Positions 25,234 to 35,173 are shown, counted from the first letter of the stretch. The stretch is DNA of 49,906 nucleotides from Amphritea pacifica (GCF_016924145.1 NZ_JAFFZO010000037.1:1-49906); one strand, 5' to 3'. The notes: generated from the letters alone by a model not told the origin. Translations and numbers: made by a program.

Positions 25234-25959
25234 ATGAGTAAGCAGGGGCAACGGGTTATTCTGTCGTTACGACAGATGATTGTGAACGGTGATCTTGCGG
25301 CGGGAGAACGACTGCGGGAAGAGTCGCTCGCTGAGCGATTAGGTGTTTCACGCACCCCTATCCGGGTGGCACTGAAATTATTGGCGCAGGAGGGGTTGCT
25401 ACAGACGGTGGGTGCCCGGGGTTATGCTGTGCGTCAGATCAGCACTGAAGAGATCAGGAATGCGGTTGATGTGCGGGGGGTTCTCGAGGGGATGGCTGCA
25501 CGTCTGCTAGCGGAGGCCGGGCTGACAGAGAGCATTCGCGATACGCTTAAACAGTGTCTTGATCAGGGTGATCAGCTGTTTTCCCGAGGGGCTATTGATG
25601 AAGGGGATGTGGTCACGTTTCACGACCTGAACATGACATTTCATAACACCATCATCGATAACTGCGGTAATGGTGCAGTCAAGAGCGCCATTATGCTTAA
25701 CGACCATATTCCCTTTGCCTCGGTGCACTCTATTGCTATCGACAGTTCCGCGATGGACCGGGAGTACCTACGCCTGACGTTTGCGAATGTTCAGCACCAC
25801 CTTGTTTACGATGCACTGATAAACCGGCAGGGCACCCGTGCCGAATCACTGATGCGTGAGCATGCCAATGCCGCATTACGTTATGCTGAGATTTTTGGCG
25901 TGGGGAATGGCGATAGGGGGAACGTCAAAATCTTGCGTTCCGATCTGGCCGCCGACTAA
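25234..25959 (+). CDS. GntR-family regulator, FadR/FCD subfamily
   Basis: A 241-residue transcription factor. The N-terminal winged helix (about 5-72) carries the GntR signature: IVNGDLAAGERLREESLAERLGVSRTPIRVAL, then LLAQEGLLQTVGARGYAV. The C-terminal all-helical FCD ligand domain (about 80-215) has VDVRGVLEGMAARLLAEAG, the metal-type positions FHDLNMTFHNTI and a terminal QHHLVYDAL / RAESLMREHANAAL pair of helices. Such proteins usually repress catabolic or transport genes for carboxylic acids. It is divergent from the orphan TRAP binding protein gene, which is its most likely target. Its stop lies 59 bases from the convergent tamB end, with a GC-rich small hairpin between. Confidence 0.9.
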   Translation: MSKQGQRVILSLRQMIVNGDLAAGERLREESLAERLGVSRTPIRVALKLLAQEGLLQTVGARGYAVRQISTEEIRNAVDVRGVLEGMAARLLAEAGLTESIRDTLKQCLDQGDQLFSRGAIDEGDVVTFHDLNMTFHNTIIDNCGNGAVKSAIMLNDHIPFASVHSIAIDSSAMDREYLRLTFANVQHHLVYDALINRQGTRAESLMREHANAALRYAEIFGVGNGDRGNVKILRSDLAAD

Positions 25960-26018
25960 CCTGCGGCGGGCAGGGCGCCTGCGCCAGGGATCCTGTCTTC
26001 AGATTAACGCTCCTCAGA

Positions 26019-29000
26019 TTATCGCTCCATTGTGTAGATAATATCACCGCCGTTATGTTCTGTGGCGGTTTGGGTTTCCACGCTCCAGGCATCATTGAGA
26101 CGATAACGCATAAAGAATGTATGCGTCGGCTCGAGCAGTCCAACCCCGTATTTAACATACAGGCGGGGCGACAGATATTTGCCAATATACAGCGATGTAT
26201 CGGTCGCAGTATCGCCTCCGGCAACCCCCAGTTCGTCGATATTAAAGGTTTCTGAGATCTGCTCAGCGATTGTGTTGCCGCCTTTCAGGGTTAATGCTGA
26301 TGCGGCTTTAAACAGCAGTTCCTGTTCGCTCATCGAGTTGCCGCCAGCGCCTGGCGCGTGACCAAACATCAGATAGGAGAGTTGGCTGCTTTCCGGCATG
26401 GCCGGTTCAGAGAACAGCGAGAGACGGGGATCATTCAGGGTTCCGGATACTTTTGCACCGGCAGTGATATCCTCCACCTGTCGCGACACTCGCAGATCTA
26501 ATCCGGGGTTGTCCACCGGACCTCCGCTGTAGACCAGGCTGCCGCGATCAATATTAAGATCCTGCCCATAGAGGCGGTACTGACCCGAAGCTACCTGCAT
26601 AACGCCGGTGGCACGCATGACCTGTCGGCCATCATCCTCAATCAGTACACTGCCCAATAAGCGTCCTTCAAACCCCAGCGCTTCCAGGTTGACCTTGTCT
26701 CCGAGGGTGATTCTCATCTGGGCATCCAGATTGCGCTTGTGGGTCGCCCCGGGCGTGTCTGGGTGATTCGGGTCGACAATCACTACATCATCAGATACCG
26801 GCGAGGTCGCTTCGATCTCGGGTGGTTTGATACTGGCCTCCGGTATTTTAATCTCGCCTCGCAATACAATCTGATCCGGGGTCACGTTCAGCTTAACAGA
26901 GGGGGATATCCACGCCTGAATCTCCTCGGTGGCAACGGCTTTGAAACGTGTACCTTCCAGAGTTAACTCTCCGCTATCGGCCACCGGGTTGTACTGTCCA
27001 TGCAGCTCAACAGGCCCATTGTCGGATTGCATTCCGCCGTTAATCAGCAACGTGTTGTTACCGGGCTCGCCAGTTACATCGAGGTTGATCTGTTGCAGGC
27101 TTATGCCCAGCGCGGGCAGGTCCGCACTGGCCTGGTTGAGGGTCAGGTGTCCCTCAATACCGGGTTTGTCTACCGTCCCACTCAGTGCCAGCTGCGAACT
27201 GATCTGCCCGGTGATCGCCTGAAGCTGCGGTGTGAACAAGGAGATGAATTTAAGGTCATCCACGGACAGGTTAAGATCGCCATTAAGCTTTCTGCTATGG
27301 TAAGGATCATCAACGGTGATCTGTGCTGAAAGTTTTCCTGTAGGATACTGAAGTGGCAGGTTCAGATCTGCTCTGAGTTGATTGTTCTGACCCTGGATAC
27401 GCAGGGTAATATCGTCAGCACGTATTTTAAGGTCATCCTCCTCGAGCAGTAGCTCGGTATCTTTCAGAACTGCATAGCCGTTAATTTCTGGTGCCAGGCC
27501 CGGTGCTTGTGAAAACTTCAGATCAGACTCCAGATAACCCTGTAATGCCGCCTGAGTTGGTATCCAGGGCTGCAGGTGGGTCAGCGAGAGTTGTTGTGTA
27601 TCGATGGCTGCTTCAAGCCCCCGGGTCGCTGACCAATCGGTTGAGGCACACAGGGAACTGTCGGTTTTGAGGGTTGAGTTGAGGCAGAGGCTATCAAGGT
27701 GTGCCGCAGTGGAACTCAGAGTCACTGCCACCGGGCGCTGAATCTGCCAGCCGCCCAGTTGCGGCTGAATGAGGTTAAGTTTGTTCAGGGTTCCGTGCCA
27801 CTGCTCCTCTTTCCACTGGCCACTGAGCGCCAGCTCAAGCTCGGCGGGCCCCTTATCGGTTGTCAGCGTCAGTTGGTGCTTATCAGGAGTCCCCTGACCA
27901 ACGATATTAAGTTTTTGCCACTGGTTGCCAGCGATATTGAGCTGTGCAGCGCTGAATCGAATATGTGAACGGGTTTCCGGGCTGAGGTTCAGATCCAGGT
28001 CTGCGTTTAAGTGGCTGGCCTGATAGGTATCATATGTCAGATTCTGTCCCTCAAGGGTGGCGATAAGGTGTGGCGTTTTCTGGCTACCGGTTAACGTGCC
28101 TTTGCCATCCAGGCTGCCTTGCAGACCGGGTAGCAACTGGTTCAGATTGGGCGAGTGAGCAGACCAGGAAAGGTTGAGCTCTTCATCTATCGTTCCGCTG
28201 GCCTGAATGGCGGTAGCGGCTATGTTCAGACGAAGATCGGCGATATTGATGTCGCTACCGTTAACCGTGACCTTGCCATGACTGCTGAGGGTTTCATTGC
28301 GCAGCACCCCGCTGAGGGAATCCAGCAGTAGCTCAAGCCTGAACGGTTCAGCTGCGGGCTGACTGCCTGTGACCGCTGCCTGAAAGTTTAGCTTACCGGG
28401 CCACTCCGGCCAGAACTGTCCGGGATTCAGTTGTTTTCCGCTGGCTTTCAGGTTCCAGTTCAGTTGCGGCTGCCAACTGACTTTGCCGCTGACCCTGACA
28501 CTGCCTTCCAGTGTTTTGCCTGTCAGGAGTAGAGACTCTGCCCTCTCACTGTTACCGCTGCCTGTCAGCGTCCACTGACCAGGAGGGATGGCGGGACCTG
28601 CAAGAGCGCTGTTGAGGGTAAACTGATAGTGCTGCAGATCACCACTGACCTGAAGCTCGCCTTTGCGGCTTAAATAGGCTGCCTCCCCCTGAAGAGGGTA
28701 GCGCAGATTATTCCAGTGACCCTTAATATTAAAGCTGAGTGGCTCGCTGGTTACAGCCACTTTACCGGTTAACTGGAGCATTATCGGATTGCTGCTGTTG
28801 CCCTGTAGCGGCTCAGTCTGGATCAGATTCAGCTGATCAATCTGCAGCGTGTTGTCTGCAAAATGAAGTTGAAGTGATAGCTGTATCGCACCGACTTCGG
28901 GCAACTTTGTCTGTAGCTGACTATTGAGTTTGAGCTGGTCAGCACTGCCGTGTGCGGTTACCGATCCGCTCAGGTTGCTATCGCTTAACTGCGGGGTAAA

Positions 29001-29924
29001 CTGCCCCAGATCAGTTGTTATGTGCTGTAAAGTCAGCTCTCCCTGTGGCTTTTTCAGCAGGTTTTGCAGCGATGCAGAAAGCTCAGTGCTGATTAATCCA
29101 CTGAGTCTCTGCTCGACCTTGAGGGTGTTGCTATCTCCCTTGAGTGTTCCGGTTATGTTGCCCTGGCCCGACAGTGGTTGTTGCTCAGGCAGGGTTAAAC
29201 TCCACTGGGTGCTCAGCTCCAGCGGGAACTGGCCATTGGGTTGAAGCTGACCGCTGATTCGCATCCGGGCCTGGGGGGTGACAACCTTAAACTGATCAAT
29301 GAACAGTGCATCGTCCGAGGTATGGACACTGATGAAAGCGCTTGAAATGTTAGTCGTGGTTGCTGGCTGATCACTCCCTTCTGTTGCGTTTATAAGGCTT
29401 AACTGACTGATATTTAGCGCATCAATCTGCAGCGTCAAAGGCAGGGTTATATCTTCCAGAGCCACACTGGTCGTTTGATTATTATCAGGGGGCGTTGTGG
29501 CCTGACTTGTCGTTGTGATGACCGGCTGTTCAATATCCAGCCTGATAATGTGCAACTGGCCGGTAAGCAGTGCCGATGGTTGCCAGTCCAGCGAGATGCG
29601 GTTGAAACTCAGTTCTGTGTCCGGCTGTCTATAGGCGATTCCTCTAAGATCGGGCTGGCTGAGGATTGAGCCCTCAATCTGCTGAACCTCTAATCTGCCT
29701 GGCAGCCACTGTTGGCCTATGGCGATCAGTTGCCGCAGACCGCTGGTCGTTGCTGTGAAATAGAGGAGTGTGGCGCTTGTCAGCAGACCGAACACCATGA
29801 GCAGTATCAATAGCATCCTGAGCAGGCGGCGCATCCGCTTTGGCCGATGTTGCTGATCAGTTGATGGCGCAGGCTGCTGTTCAGGTGAAGACTCTGACTG
29901 AGCTGATTTTCCGGACGGGCTCAC
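26019..29924 (-). CDS. tamB: Translocation and assembly module subunit TamB
   Basis: A large inner-membrane-anchored periplasmic protein of 1301 residues. A single transmembrane anchor lies at about residues 34-55, preceded by a basic cytoplasmic tail. The rest is a long run of amphipathic beta segments forming a hydrophobic groove. The C-terminal DUF490 domain (about 950-1301) is recognisable by EGRLLGSVLIEDD, GQYRLYGQDLNIDRGSLVYSGG, DNPGLDLRVSR and the final SPRLYVKYGVGL / FMRYRLNDAWSVET. TamB works with TamA in assembly of outer-membrane proteins and in phospholipid transport between membranes. The GTG start overlaps the tamA stop (GTGA, 29921-29924), so the two are translationally coupled. 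Confidence 0.95.
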   Translation of the reverse strand: MSPSGKSAQSESSPEQQPAPSTDQQHRPKRMRRLLRMLLILLMVFGLLTSATLLYFTATTSGLRQLIAIGQQWLPGRLEVQQIEGSILSQPDLRGIAYRQPDTELSFNRISLDWQPSALLTGQLHIIRLDIEQPVITTTSQATTPPDNNQTTSVALEDITLPLTLQIDALNISQLSLINATEGSDQPATTTNISSAFISVHTSDDALFIDQFKVVTPQARMRISGQLQPNGQFPLELSTQWSLTLPEQQPLSGQGNITGTLKGDSNTLKVEQRLSGLISTELSASLQNLLKKPQGELTLQHITTDLGQFTPQLSDSNLSGSVTAHGSADQLKLNSQLQTKLPEVGAIQLSLQLHFADNTLQIDQLNLIQTEPLQGNSSNPIMLQLTGKVAVTSEPLSFNIKGHWNNLRYPLQGEAAYLSRKGELQVSGDLQHYQFTLNSALAGPAIPPGQWTLTGSGNSERAESLLLTGKTLEGSVRVSGKVSWQPQLNWNLKASGKQLNPGQFWPEWPGKLNFQAAVTGSQPAAEPFRLELLLDSLSGVLRNETLSSHGKVTVNGSDINIADLRLNIAATAIQASGTIDEELNLSWSAHSPNLNQLLPGLQGSLDGKGTLTGSQKTPHLIATLEGQNLTYDTYQASHLNADLDLNLSPETRSHIRFSAAQLNIAGNQWQKLNIVGQGTPDKHQLTLTTDKGPAELELALSGQWKEEQWHGTLNKLNLIQPQLGGWQIQRPVAVTLSSTAAHLDSLCLNSTLKTDSSLCASTDWSATRGLEAAIDTQQLSLTHLQPWIPTQAALQGYLESDLKFSQAPGLAPEINGYAVLKDTELLLEEDDLKIRADDITLRIQGQNNQLRADLNLPLQYPTGKLSAQITVDDPYHSRKLNGDLNLSVDDLKFISLFTPQLQAITGQISSQLALSGTVDKPGIEGHLTLNQASADLPALGISLQQINLDVTGEPGNNTLLINGGMQSDNGPVELHGQYNPVADSGELTLEGTRFKAVATEEIQAWISPSVKLNVTPDQIVLRGEIKIPEASIKPPEIEATSPVSDDVVIVDPNHPDTPGATHKRNLDAQMRITLGDKVNLEALGFEGRLLGSVLIEDDGRQVMRATGVMQVASGQYRLYGQDLNIDRGSLVYSGGPVDNPGLDLRVSRQVEDITAGAKVSGTLNDPRLSLFSEPAMPESSQLSYLMFGHAPGAGGNSMSEQELLFKAASALTLKGGNTIAEQISETFNIDELGVAGGDTATDTSLYIGKYLSPRLYVKYGVGLLEPTHTFFMRYRLNDAWSVETQTATEHNGGDIIYTMER

Positions 29925-31645
29925 AGATCGGTCCCCAGATTAAAATGCAGGTGAATGCTGTTATCGTCACCATTATCCTGAGGAACGGCCAGGTCGAAAC
30001 GAACCGGCCCTACCGGTGAGAACCAGCGCAAACCGATGCCGGTACCGGTATGCAGACTGAGTCGGGTATCATTAAATGCATTTCCGCTATCGATAAACGC
30101 CGCCACTCCCCAGTTCTCTTTAAAACGATAATCGACCTCAAGGCTGCCCACTAACAGGTTGCGACCTCCGATAACATCACCACTGTCATTGCGTGGCCCC
30201 AGACTTTTGTAATCGTAGCCCCGGACGCTGTTATCGCCGCCAGCAAAAAAACGCAGACTGGCGGGCAGGGCGTCGAAGTTATCGACCCAGGTGGTACCGG
30301 CTTCAGCCCGGGTAAGCAGGCGAAACTTATCGGTAAAGCTATAGATTCCCTTGCCACTGAGGCGGGTCTGGACAAAATCTTCGGTTGATATCATCGCTTT
30401 GCTGCTGCCACGCAGTTGTGCAGAGAGACTGTAGCCATTTTTGACATGTAAACGGTCTTCAGTGGACAGGGTGCTGTAGTTGATCTGAGGGATCAGAAAG
30501 TAGGAGGTGTCCGTCTCGCCACTAAAGGTTGATTCCTCCTGTTGATAATTCAGAGCCATTACCTGTTGCCAGCTTCCCAGTTGTTTCTGCCGCGACACGC
30601 CAATAGAGTAACTGCGTGTTTCAACGCTGTCGGAGTTCTCATCCAGCAGGCTGAAGAGGATGGAGTAACGGTCCTGACGGGGGTTTTTACCCGGAATCGA
30701 ATATTCAGCAGAGAGATTGGTGATAATCTCTGAGGTAAGCAACTGGGTATGGAACTGATGACCCTGGCGATTAACCCAGCGTTTTGTCATACCCAGCTTC
30801 GCCCGTGCGCCGGTATCGGTGCCATAACCCAGGCCCAGGTGATATTTGGTTCTCTTATTGGCCTGCAGATCAACGTAAACGGGGACTTCAGTGTCGCTCA
30901 TCTCGTTCCATAGCGGCCTGACCTCTACCCGTTGAAAATAGTCAGTATCGATCAGCGCTGATTGCAGGTCGATCAGGCTGCTGTTCTGCACCGGGTCTCC
31001 GGATGAGAAAGAGGCATAGGACCTGAGATAGTCATCGTCAAAGGGATTGGGGGCAAAAGATATTTCACCAATATTGAAGCGGGGGCCGCTGTCGAAATAA
31101 AGCATAATCGTTGCCGAATAATCGGACAGGTTTACTTCCACCCGGTGACGCGTCAGGGTTGCCTGATAATATCCCCGCTCGACGGCCAGTGAGCTAAGCT
31201 GTTTTTTAAGCTGTTCATACTGACTGTGAATCAGAGGTTCACCCTGGCGCAGGGGGCTATTTGCCAGTAGCTGCTTAAAGGTTTTGTCGTTGCTGGCATC
31301 ACCGTTTAGCTGTATATCCAGCTTTGATATCAGCACCGGTTTACCGGGGGTGATGCTGTAACGGGCGACCCAGTCCTGATCTGTTTTGTTTAACTGGCTT
31401 TTAATTTGCGGTCTGTAAAAACCAAAAGGCTGCAGTGCCGTCCTGATCTCACTGTCGGCCTGACTATGCAGGTAGCGTAATCGACTAGGGTTGGTGACCT
31501 CTTTATTGTTGAACTGCTCGATACTCAGCATGCTGCGGATATTGACTTCCTGCACTGAGTTGACGCCCTCAATGGTGATAGAGAGATTGCCAGCCATAAT
31601 CTGTAGAGAGAGGCTGCTGAGTAGGAGCAGGAGTATCAGGCGCAT
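29921..31645 (-). CDS. tamA: Translocation and assembly module subunit TamA
   Basis: An outer-membrane protein of the Omp85 family, 574 residues. A signal peptide covers about 1-18. Three POTRA domains follow (about 20-265), with LSITIEGVNSVQEVNIRSML at the first and FNIGEISFAPNPFDDDYLRSY at the third. The 16-strand barrel spans about 270-574: KYHLGLGYGTDTGARAKLGM, RFFAGGDNSVRGYDYKSLGP (the conserved VRGY loop motif of Omp85 proteins), and a terminal strand ending NLGTDL. It is the first gene of a tamA-tamB operon. Confidence 0.95.
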   Translation of the reverse strand: MRLILLLLLSSLSLQIMAGNLSITIEGVNSVQEVNIRSMLSIEQFNNKEVTNPSRLRYLHSQADSEIRTALQPFGFYRPQIKSQLNKTDQDWVARYSITPGKPVLISKLDIQLNGDASNDKTFKQLLANSPLRQGEPLIHSQYEQLKKQLSSLAVERGYYQATLTRHRVEVNLSDYSATIMLYFDSGPRFNIGEISFAPNPFDDDYLRSYASFSSGDPVQNSSLIDLQSALIDTDYFQRVEVRPLWNEMSDTEVPVYVDLQANKRTKYHLGLGYGTDTGARAKLGMTKRWVNRQGHQFHTQLLTSEIITNLSAEYSIPGKNPRQDRYSILFSLLDENSDSVETRSYSIGVSRQKQLGSWQQVMALNYQQEESTFSGETDTSYFLIPQINYSTLSTEDRLHVKNGYSLSAQLRGSSKAMISTEDFVQTRLSGKGIYSFTDKFRLLTRAEAGTTWVDNFDALPASLRFFAGGDNSVRGYDYKSLGPRNDSGDVIGGRNLLVGSLEVDYRFKENWGVAAFIDSGNAFNDTRLSLHTGTGIGLRWFSPVGPVRFDLAVPQDNGDDNSIHLHFNLGTDL

Positions 31646-32012
31646 TAAAATCGTCGTCCGTATTCTGGCGCGGGTAAAAACACAGGTTTTGATTATACCG
31701 GGTGGCGCAGGTATTCATACTGCAATTGCACAGTCTGTGCGCGTGTCCGCCTGAGGTATTTTTCAGAGCAGCATAAAGCCGTCACACGTAATGGGTTGAC
31801 CCGCCCAGGCAGATAAAGTTTTATAGAGGGGCAGGAAAGTCACTGTTTATTCATAACTTTCACCAGAGGGCTATCTGTTTGCTGAATAATGGTGTATATC
31901 GTCACCGGCTAACGTGCTAGTACCAGGTTCTGGTGGGCTAACGTAACCGGGTGATCTGATTTTAAGACCTCTGATTATGCTCAACTTACAGGTGAGAGAA
32001 GGAGATGCGATC
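31646..32012. promoter_or_regulatory. Divergent promoter region of tamA and the rimB-rimK operon
   Basis: About 365 bases without a gene. The nonamer GGCTAACGT occurs twice in direct orientation (31907-31915 and 31936-31944), 29 bases apart. It could be a regulator site for the rimB operon. No clear promoter pair was assigned. Confidence 0.4.
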
Positions 32013-32468
32013 TTGAATAGCGAGAATAAACCGGTTATCGGCTGGCGTGAGTGGGTGTCTTTGCCGGGGCTTGGTATTGATCAGATTAAGGTCAAGGTGG
32101 ACTCTGGCGCCCGCACCTCTGCGCTACATACGTTCAGGCTTGAGCCGTTTCAGAAAGAGGGACTGGATTGGGTGAGCTTTGATGTGCATCCAAATCAGTA
32201 CGATCTTGATACTGTTATTCGCTGTGAGGCTCCCGTGCGGGATATACGCACTGTTACCGACTCGGGGGGGCATCAGAGTCAGCGCTATGTCATACTGACT
32301 GACATTTTAATTGGTGATCAGCAATACCCTATAGAGCTGACACTGACTAACAGAGACACAATGCGATTCAGAATGCTACTGGGCAGAACGGCGATGAACG
32401 GCCGCTTCCTGATAGATCCTGAAGGCGCATATTTAATTTCACAAGGCATTCATCCGCCTGAACAGTAA
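32013..32468 (+). CDS. rimB: RimK-associated retropepsin-like protease (RimB / PF05618 family)
   Basis: A soluble protein of about 151 residues in the family often annotated as ATP-dependent zinc protease. It has an aspartyl-protease-like half-barrel with the signature KVKVDSGARTSALHT, D30 being the presumed catalytic aspartate. RYVILTDILIGDQQYPIELTLTNRD and MLLGRTAMNGRFLIDP follow. In Pseudomonas fluorescens, RimB is encoded with rimK and modulates RimK-dependent glutamation of ribosomal protein S6. A TTG start at 32013 with AAGGAG 8-9 bases upstream is preferred. An ATG at 31977 would add 12 residues and has no ribosome binding site. It is 9 bases from rimK and starts a three-gene operon. 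Confidence 0.82.
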   Translation: MNSENKPVIGWREWVSLPGLGIDQIKVKVDSGARTSALHTFRLEPFQKEGLDWVSFDVHPNQYDLDTVIRCEAPVRDIRTVTDSGGHQSQRYVILTDILIGDQQYPIELTLTNRDTMRFRMLLGRTAMNGRFLIDPEGAYLISQGIHPPEQ

Positions 32469-32477
32469 GGTTTTATA

Positions 32478-33395
32478 ATGAAGATAGCCATTTTATCCCG
32501 CAATCCGTCTCTGTATTCTACGCGTCGTTTGATTGAGGCAGCAGAGGCTGCCGGTCATGAAGTCCGGGTGCTGGATGTATTGCGTTGCTATATGAACATC
32601 AACTCTGAAGAACCGAGTATTCACTACAAAGGTGAGGATCTGGGCAGCTTCGATGCGGTTATTCCCCGGATTGGTGCATCGGTAACCTTTTATGGTACCG
32701 CTGTGCTACGTCAGTTGGAAATGATGGGGGTATACCCGCTGAACGAGTCTGTGGCGATCAGCCGCTCCCGGGATAAGCTGCGCTCAATGCAGCTGTTATC
32801 GCGCAAGAAAGTTGGCTTACCGATTACCGGATTTGCCAGTAAACCAAGTGATATTCCCGATCTTCTGGACATGGTGGGTGGTGCCCCTGTGGTACTGAAA
32901 CTACTGGAGGGAACTCAGGGGATCGGTGTGGTTCTGGCCGAAACCAGAAAGGCGGCCGAGAGTGTGCTGGAAGCCTTTATGGGGCTGAAAACCAATATTA
33001 TGGTTCAGGAGTTTATCAAAGAGGCTGGCGGTGCGGATATCCGTTGTCTGGTTATCGGCGATAAAGTGGTTGCGGCAATGAAACGTCAGGGCAAAGAGGG
33101 TGAGTTTCGCTCTAACCTGCATCGTGGCGGCTCGGCTTCACTGGTCAGAATCACTCCCCAGGAGCGTGCGACAGCTGTTTTGGCAGCGAAAACCATGGGA
33201 TTAAATGTTGCCGGTGTCGATCTGTTGCGCTCTGAGCGGGGGCCGCTGGTGATGGAGGTAAACTCCAGTCCTGGCCTTGAGGGAGTGGAGCGGGCTACCG
33301 GCAAGGATGTGGCTCACAGCATAATCACGTTTATTGAGAAAAGTGTTGCAGAAAAGAAAAAAGCGACCCGCACACGCACACGGGGCAAAGGATAA
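32478..33395 (+). CDS. rimK: RimK, ribosomal protein S6 glutamate ligase
   Basis: An ATP-grasp enzyme of 305 residues that adds glutamates to the C-terminus of ribosomal protein S6 (RpsF) in the cytoplasm. The N-terminal pre-ATP-grasp domain is [22 protein letters not shown], with [16 protein letters not shown]. The ATP-grasp domain has [55 protein letters not shown] and the metal/ATP motif [24 protein letters not shown]. The C-terminus is lysine- and arginine-rich. It sits between rimB and an AspA-family gene with gaps of 9 and 6 bases. Confidence 0.95.
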   Translation: MKIAILSRNPSLYSTRRLIEAAEAAGHEVRVLDVLRCYMNINSEEPSIHYKGEDLGSFDAVIPRIGASVTFYGTAVLRQLEMMGVYPLNESVAISRSRDKLRSMQLLSRKKVGLPITGFASKPSDIPDLLDMVGGAPVVLKLLEGTQGIGVVLAETRKAAESVLEAFMGLKTNIMVQEFIKEAGGADIRCLVIGDKVVAAMKRQGKEGEFRSNLHRGGSASLVRITPQERATAVLAAKTMGLNVAGVDLLRSERGPLVMEVNSSPGLEGVERATGKDVAHSIITFIEKSVAEKKKATRTRTRGKG

Positions 33396-33401
33396 TACTT
33401 T

Positions 33402-34454
33402 ATGGCGCAACTGAATCAACCGCTTGAGATTGCCGGTTGTATTGTAAAGCCGGGCGAACGGCGAACGATTCATGTCGATCTGGCTCGTCTGTATACCAAT
33501 ACCCATCTGGATCTGGATATCGAGGTGATTCATGGGCGCCGCGCCGGGCCAACACTAATGGTATGTGCGGCAATTCATGGAGATGAACTCAATGGTGTAG
33601 AGATCTGTCGTCAGTTATTGAAGTATAAATCTTTGCACCGCATCGCCGGGACGCTGATTATTGTACCGGTGGTTAATATTTTTGGTTTTATCCACCAAAG
33701 CCGCTATCTGCCGGACAGGCGTGATCTGAATCGCTGTTTTCCCGGCAGTGAAAAGGGCTCTCTTGCCAGTCGGATTGCCTACATTTTCAGGACGCAGGTT
33801 CTGAGTCACTGTACCCATGTGCTGGATCTGCATACCGGGGCGATTCACCGCAGCAATATGCCGCAGATCAGGGCAAATCTGGACAACCCGGTGGCAAAAG
33901 AGATGGCGGATGCATTTGGTGCCCCGGTGATCATTGATTCAAAACTACGGGATGGCTCACTGCGGCAGTGTGCTGATGAAGCAGATATCGCTTTGATTCT
34001 TTATGAGGCAGGTGAAGCGCTGAGGTTTGATGACCGGGCCATCCGGGGAGGCATCCGCGGAGTGTTAAACGTTGTGCGCTACCTGAAAATGTTGCCGCCG
34101 TTAAAGAAACCTAAAAAAGTGCTGGCACCTGTGGTTGCCCACTCGTCAGCCTGGATTCGGGCCAATTCCGATGGTGTTTTCAGATCGGTGGTTTCGGTTG
34201 GTCAACGGGTTAGCAAGGGACAGACCATGGGGGTGGTTGCATCGCCTTTCGGGGCCCATGAGGAGGAGGTAGTTGCACCTAATTCCGGTATTATTATCGG
34301 CCAGAACAATATTCCGGTCGTTAATGAAGGGGATGCTCTGTATCACCTTGCCCGCTTCGAATCGAGCAGTCTGGAAGCGGAAAAACAGGTAGAACGGATT
34401 ACCGAAGAGATTGAAGCCCAGCGTATACCGGAAGACAGCGAGCTAAATTTATAA
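33402..34454 (+). CDS. Succinylglutamate desuccinylase/aspartoacylase-family zinc hydrolase
   Basis: A 350-residue zinc carboxypeptidase-like enzyme of the AstE/AspA family. Zinc ligands are visible as H59 and E62 (AIHGDELNGVE) and H144 (LDLHTG). The substrate-binding DLNRCFPG lies at 108-115. Residues about 255-335 form a C-terminal biotinyl-like barrel (SDGVFRSVVSVGQRVSKGQTMGVV, EEEVVAPNSGIIIGQ). AstE and AspA remove N-acyl groups from glutamate or aspartate. Because the gene is 6 bases downstream of rimK, trimming or recycling of glutamate added by RimK is plausible but unproven. Substrate specificity cannot be read; it is not an ast operon. Confidence 0.88.
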   Translation: MAQLNQPLEIAGCIVKPGERRTIHVDLARLYTNTHLDLDIEVIHGRRAGPTLMVCAAIHGDELNGVEICRQLLKYKSLHRIAGTLIIVPVVNIFGFIHQSRYLPDRRDLNRCFPGSEKGSLASRIAYIFRTQVLSHCTHVLDLHTGAIHRSNMPQIRANLDNPVAKEMADAFGAPVIIDSKLRDGSLRQCADEADIALILYEAGEALRFDDRAIRGGIRGVLNVVRYLKMLPPLKKPKKVLAPVVAHSSAWIRANSDGVFRSVVSVGQRVSKGQTMGVVASPFGAHEEEVVAPNSGIIIGQNNIPVVNEGDALYHLARFESSSLEAEKQVERITEEIEAQRIPEDSELNL

Positions 34455-34621
34455 TTGTCTTTTAAATTAAATAGTTATATTGATTATATAAAATTTTAGT
34501 TTAATTGAAGTTGCTGCGATTAAGGGGGAAGTTAAGCACTCCTGTTTACCGCGATCGGGCTTTATCGCATGCTCTTAAACCGATTCTTTAGTTCCTGTTT
34601 GCAGGGGCTTTTCTATGGCGC

Positions 34622-35107
34622 TCAGTATTTGATCGCGTTTTCAACCAGTGCATTGCTGAGTTTGCGGATATTTCTGGCCATATCGCGAGCCAGATTCAGA
34701 GTGATAATACCAAAATCAAAGGGATAGTTTTCATGAACCCGGGCAAACAGATCAGAACTGATCTCCAGTACCCGGCTGTCACAATTGGCAACGGCATAGC
34801 CTGCATGGTTGTGCAGGGCAATCATGGCAACGAAGCCAACTTCTTCACCAAAACCGATATCGCGGGTGTTATAACGCTTGCCATCGTGGAGTTTGACAAA
34901 GCTGAGGCTGCCTTCCAGAACGACATAGAAAGCATTGCCGCTATCGCCGGCGTCAAATACCTTCTCGCCGCTGGCAAGTTCAAGTATCCGTCCCTGCTCG
35001 AGGATAAAGTTAATACAGTCATCGGTGAGCGCTCCAAATAGAGACCCCTGACGTATTTTTTCCTGGGGCAGGCGGGTATGGATGTCCTCGGCTGTTATCG
35101 TTTTCAT
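34622..35107 (-). CDS. Cyclic-nucleotide-binding domain protein without output domain
   Basis: A 161-residue protein consisting of a CRP-type nucleotide-binding domain (about 20-130): FGALTDDCINFILEQGRILELASGEKVFDAGDSG, AFYVVLEGSLSFVKL, and FGEEVGFVAMIALHNHAGYAVANCDSRVLEIS. A C-terminal helix follows (LNLARDMARNIRKLSNAL). There is no helix-turn-helix, so it is not a transcription factor on its own. The phosphate-binding cassette is atypical (GEEVGFVAMIALHNHA), so whether it binds cAMP, c-di-GMP or nothing is open. No strong ribosome binding site precedes the ATG. It lies upstream of nothing on its strand and downstream of the DOPA-dioxygenase gene (66-base gap), with which it may be cotranscribed. 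Confidence 0.8.
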   Translation of the reverse strand: MKTITAEDIHTRLPQEKIRQGSLFGALTDDCINFILEQGRILELASGEKVFDAGDSGNAFYVVLEGSLSFVKLHDGKRYNTRDIGFGEEVGFVAMIALHNHAGYAVANCDSRVLEISSDLFARVHENYPFDFGIITLNLARDMARNIRKLSNALVENAIKY

Positions 35108-35173
35108 CGCTTATTTAACAATTAAACCCTGTATGGTCAGCCTAGTACAAATCTGCAGTTCCGGTGAAATAAG

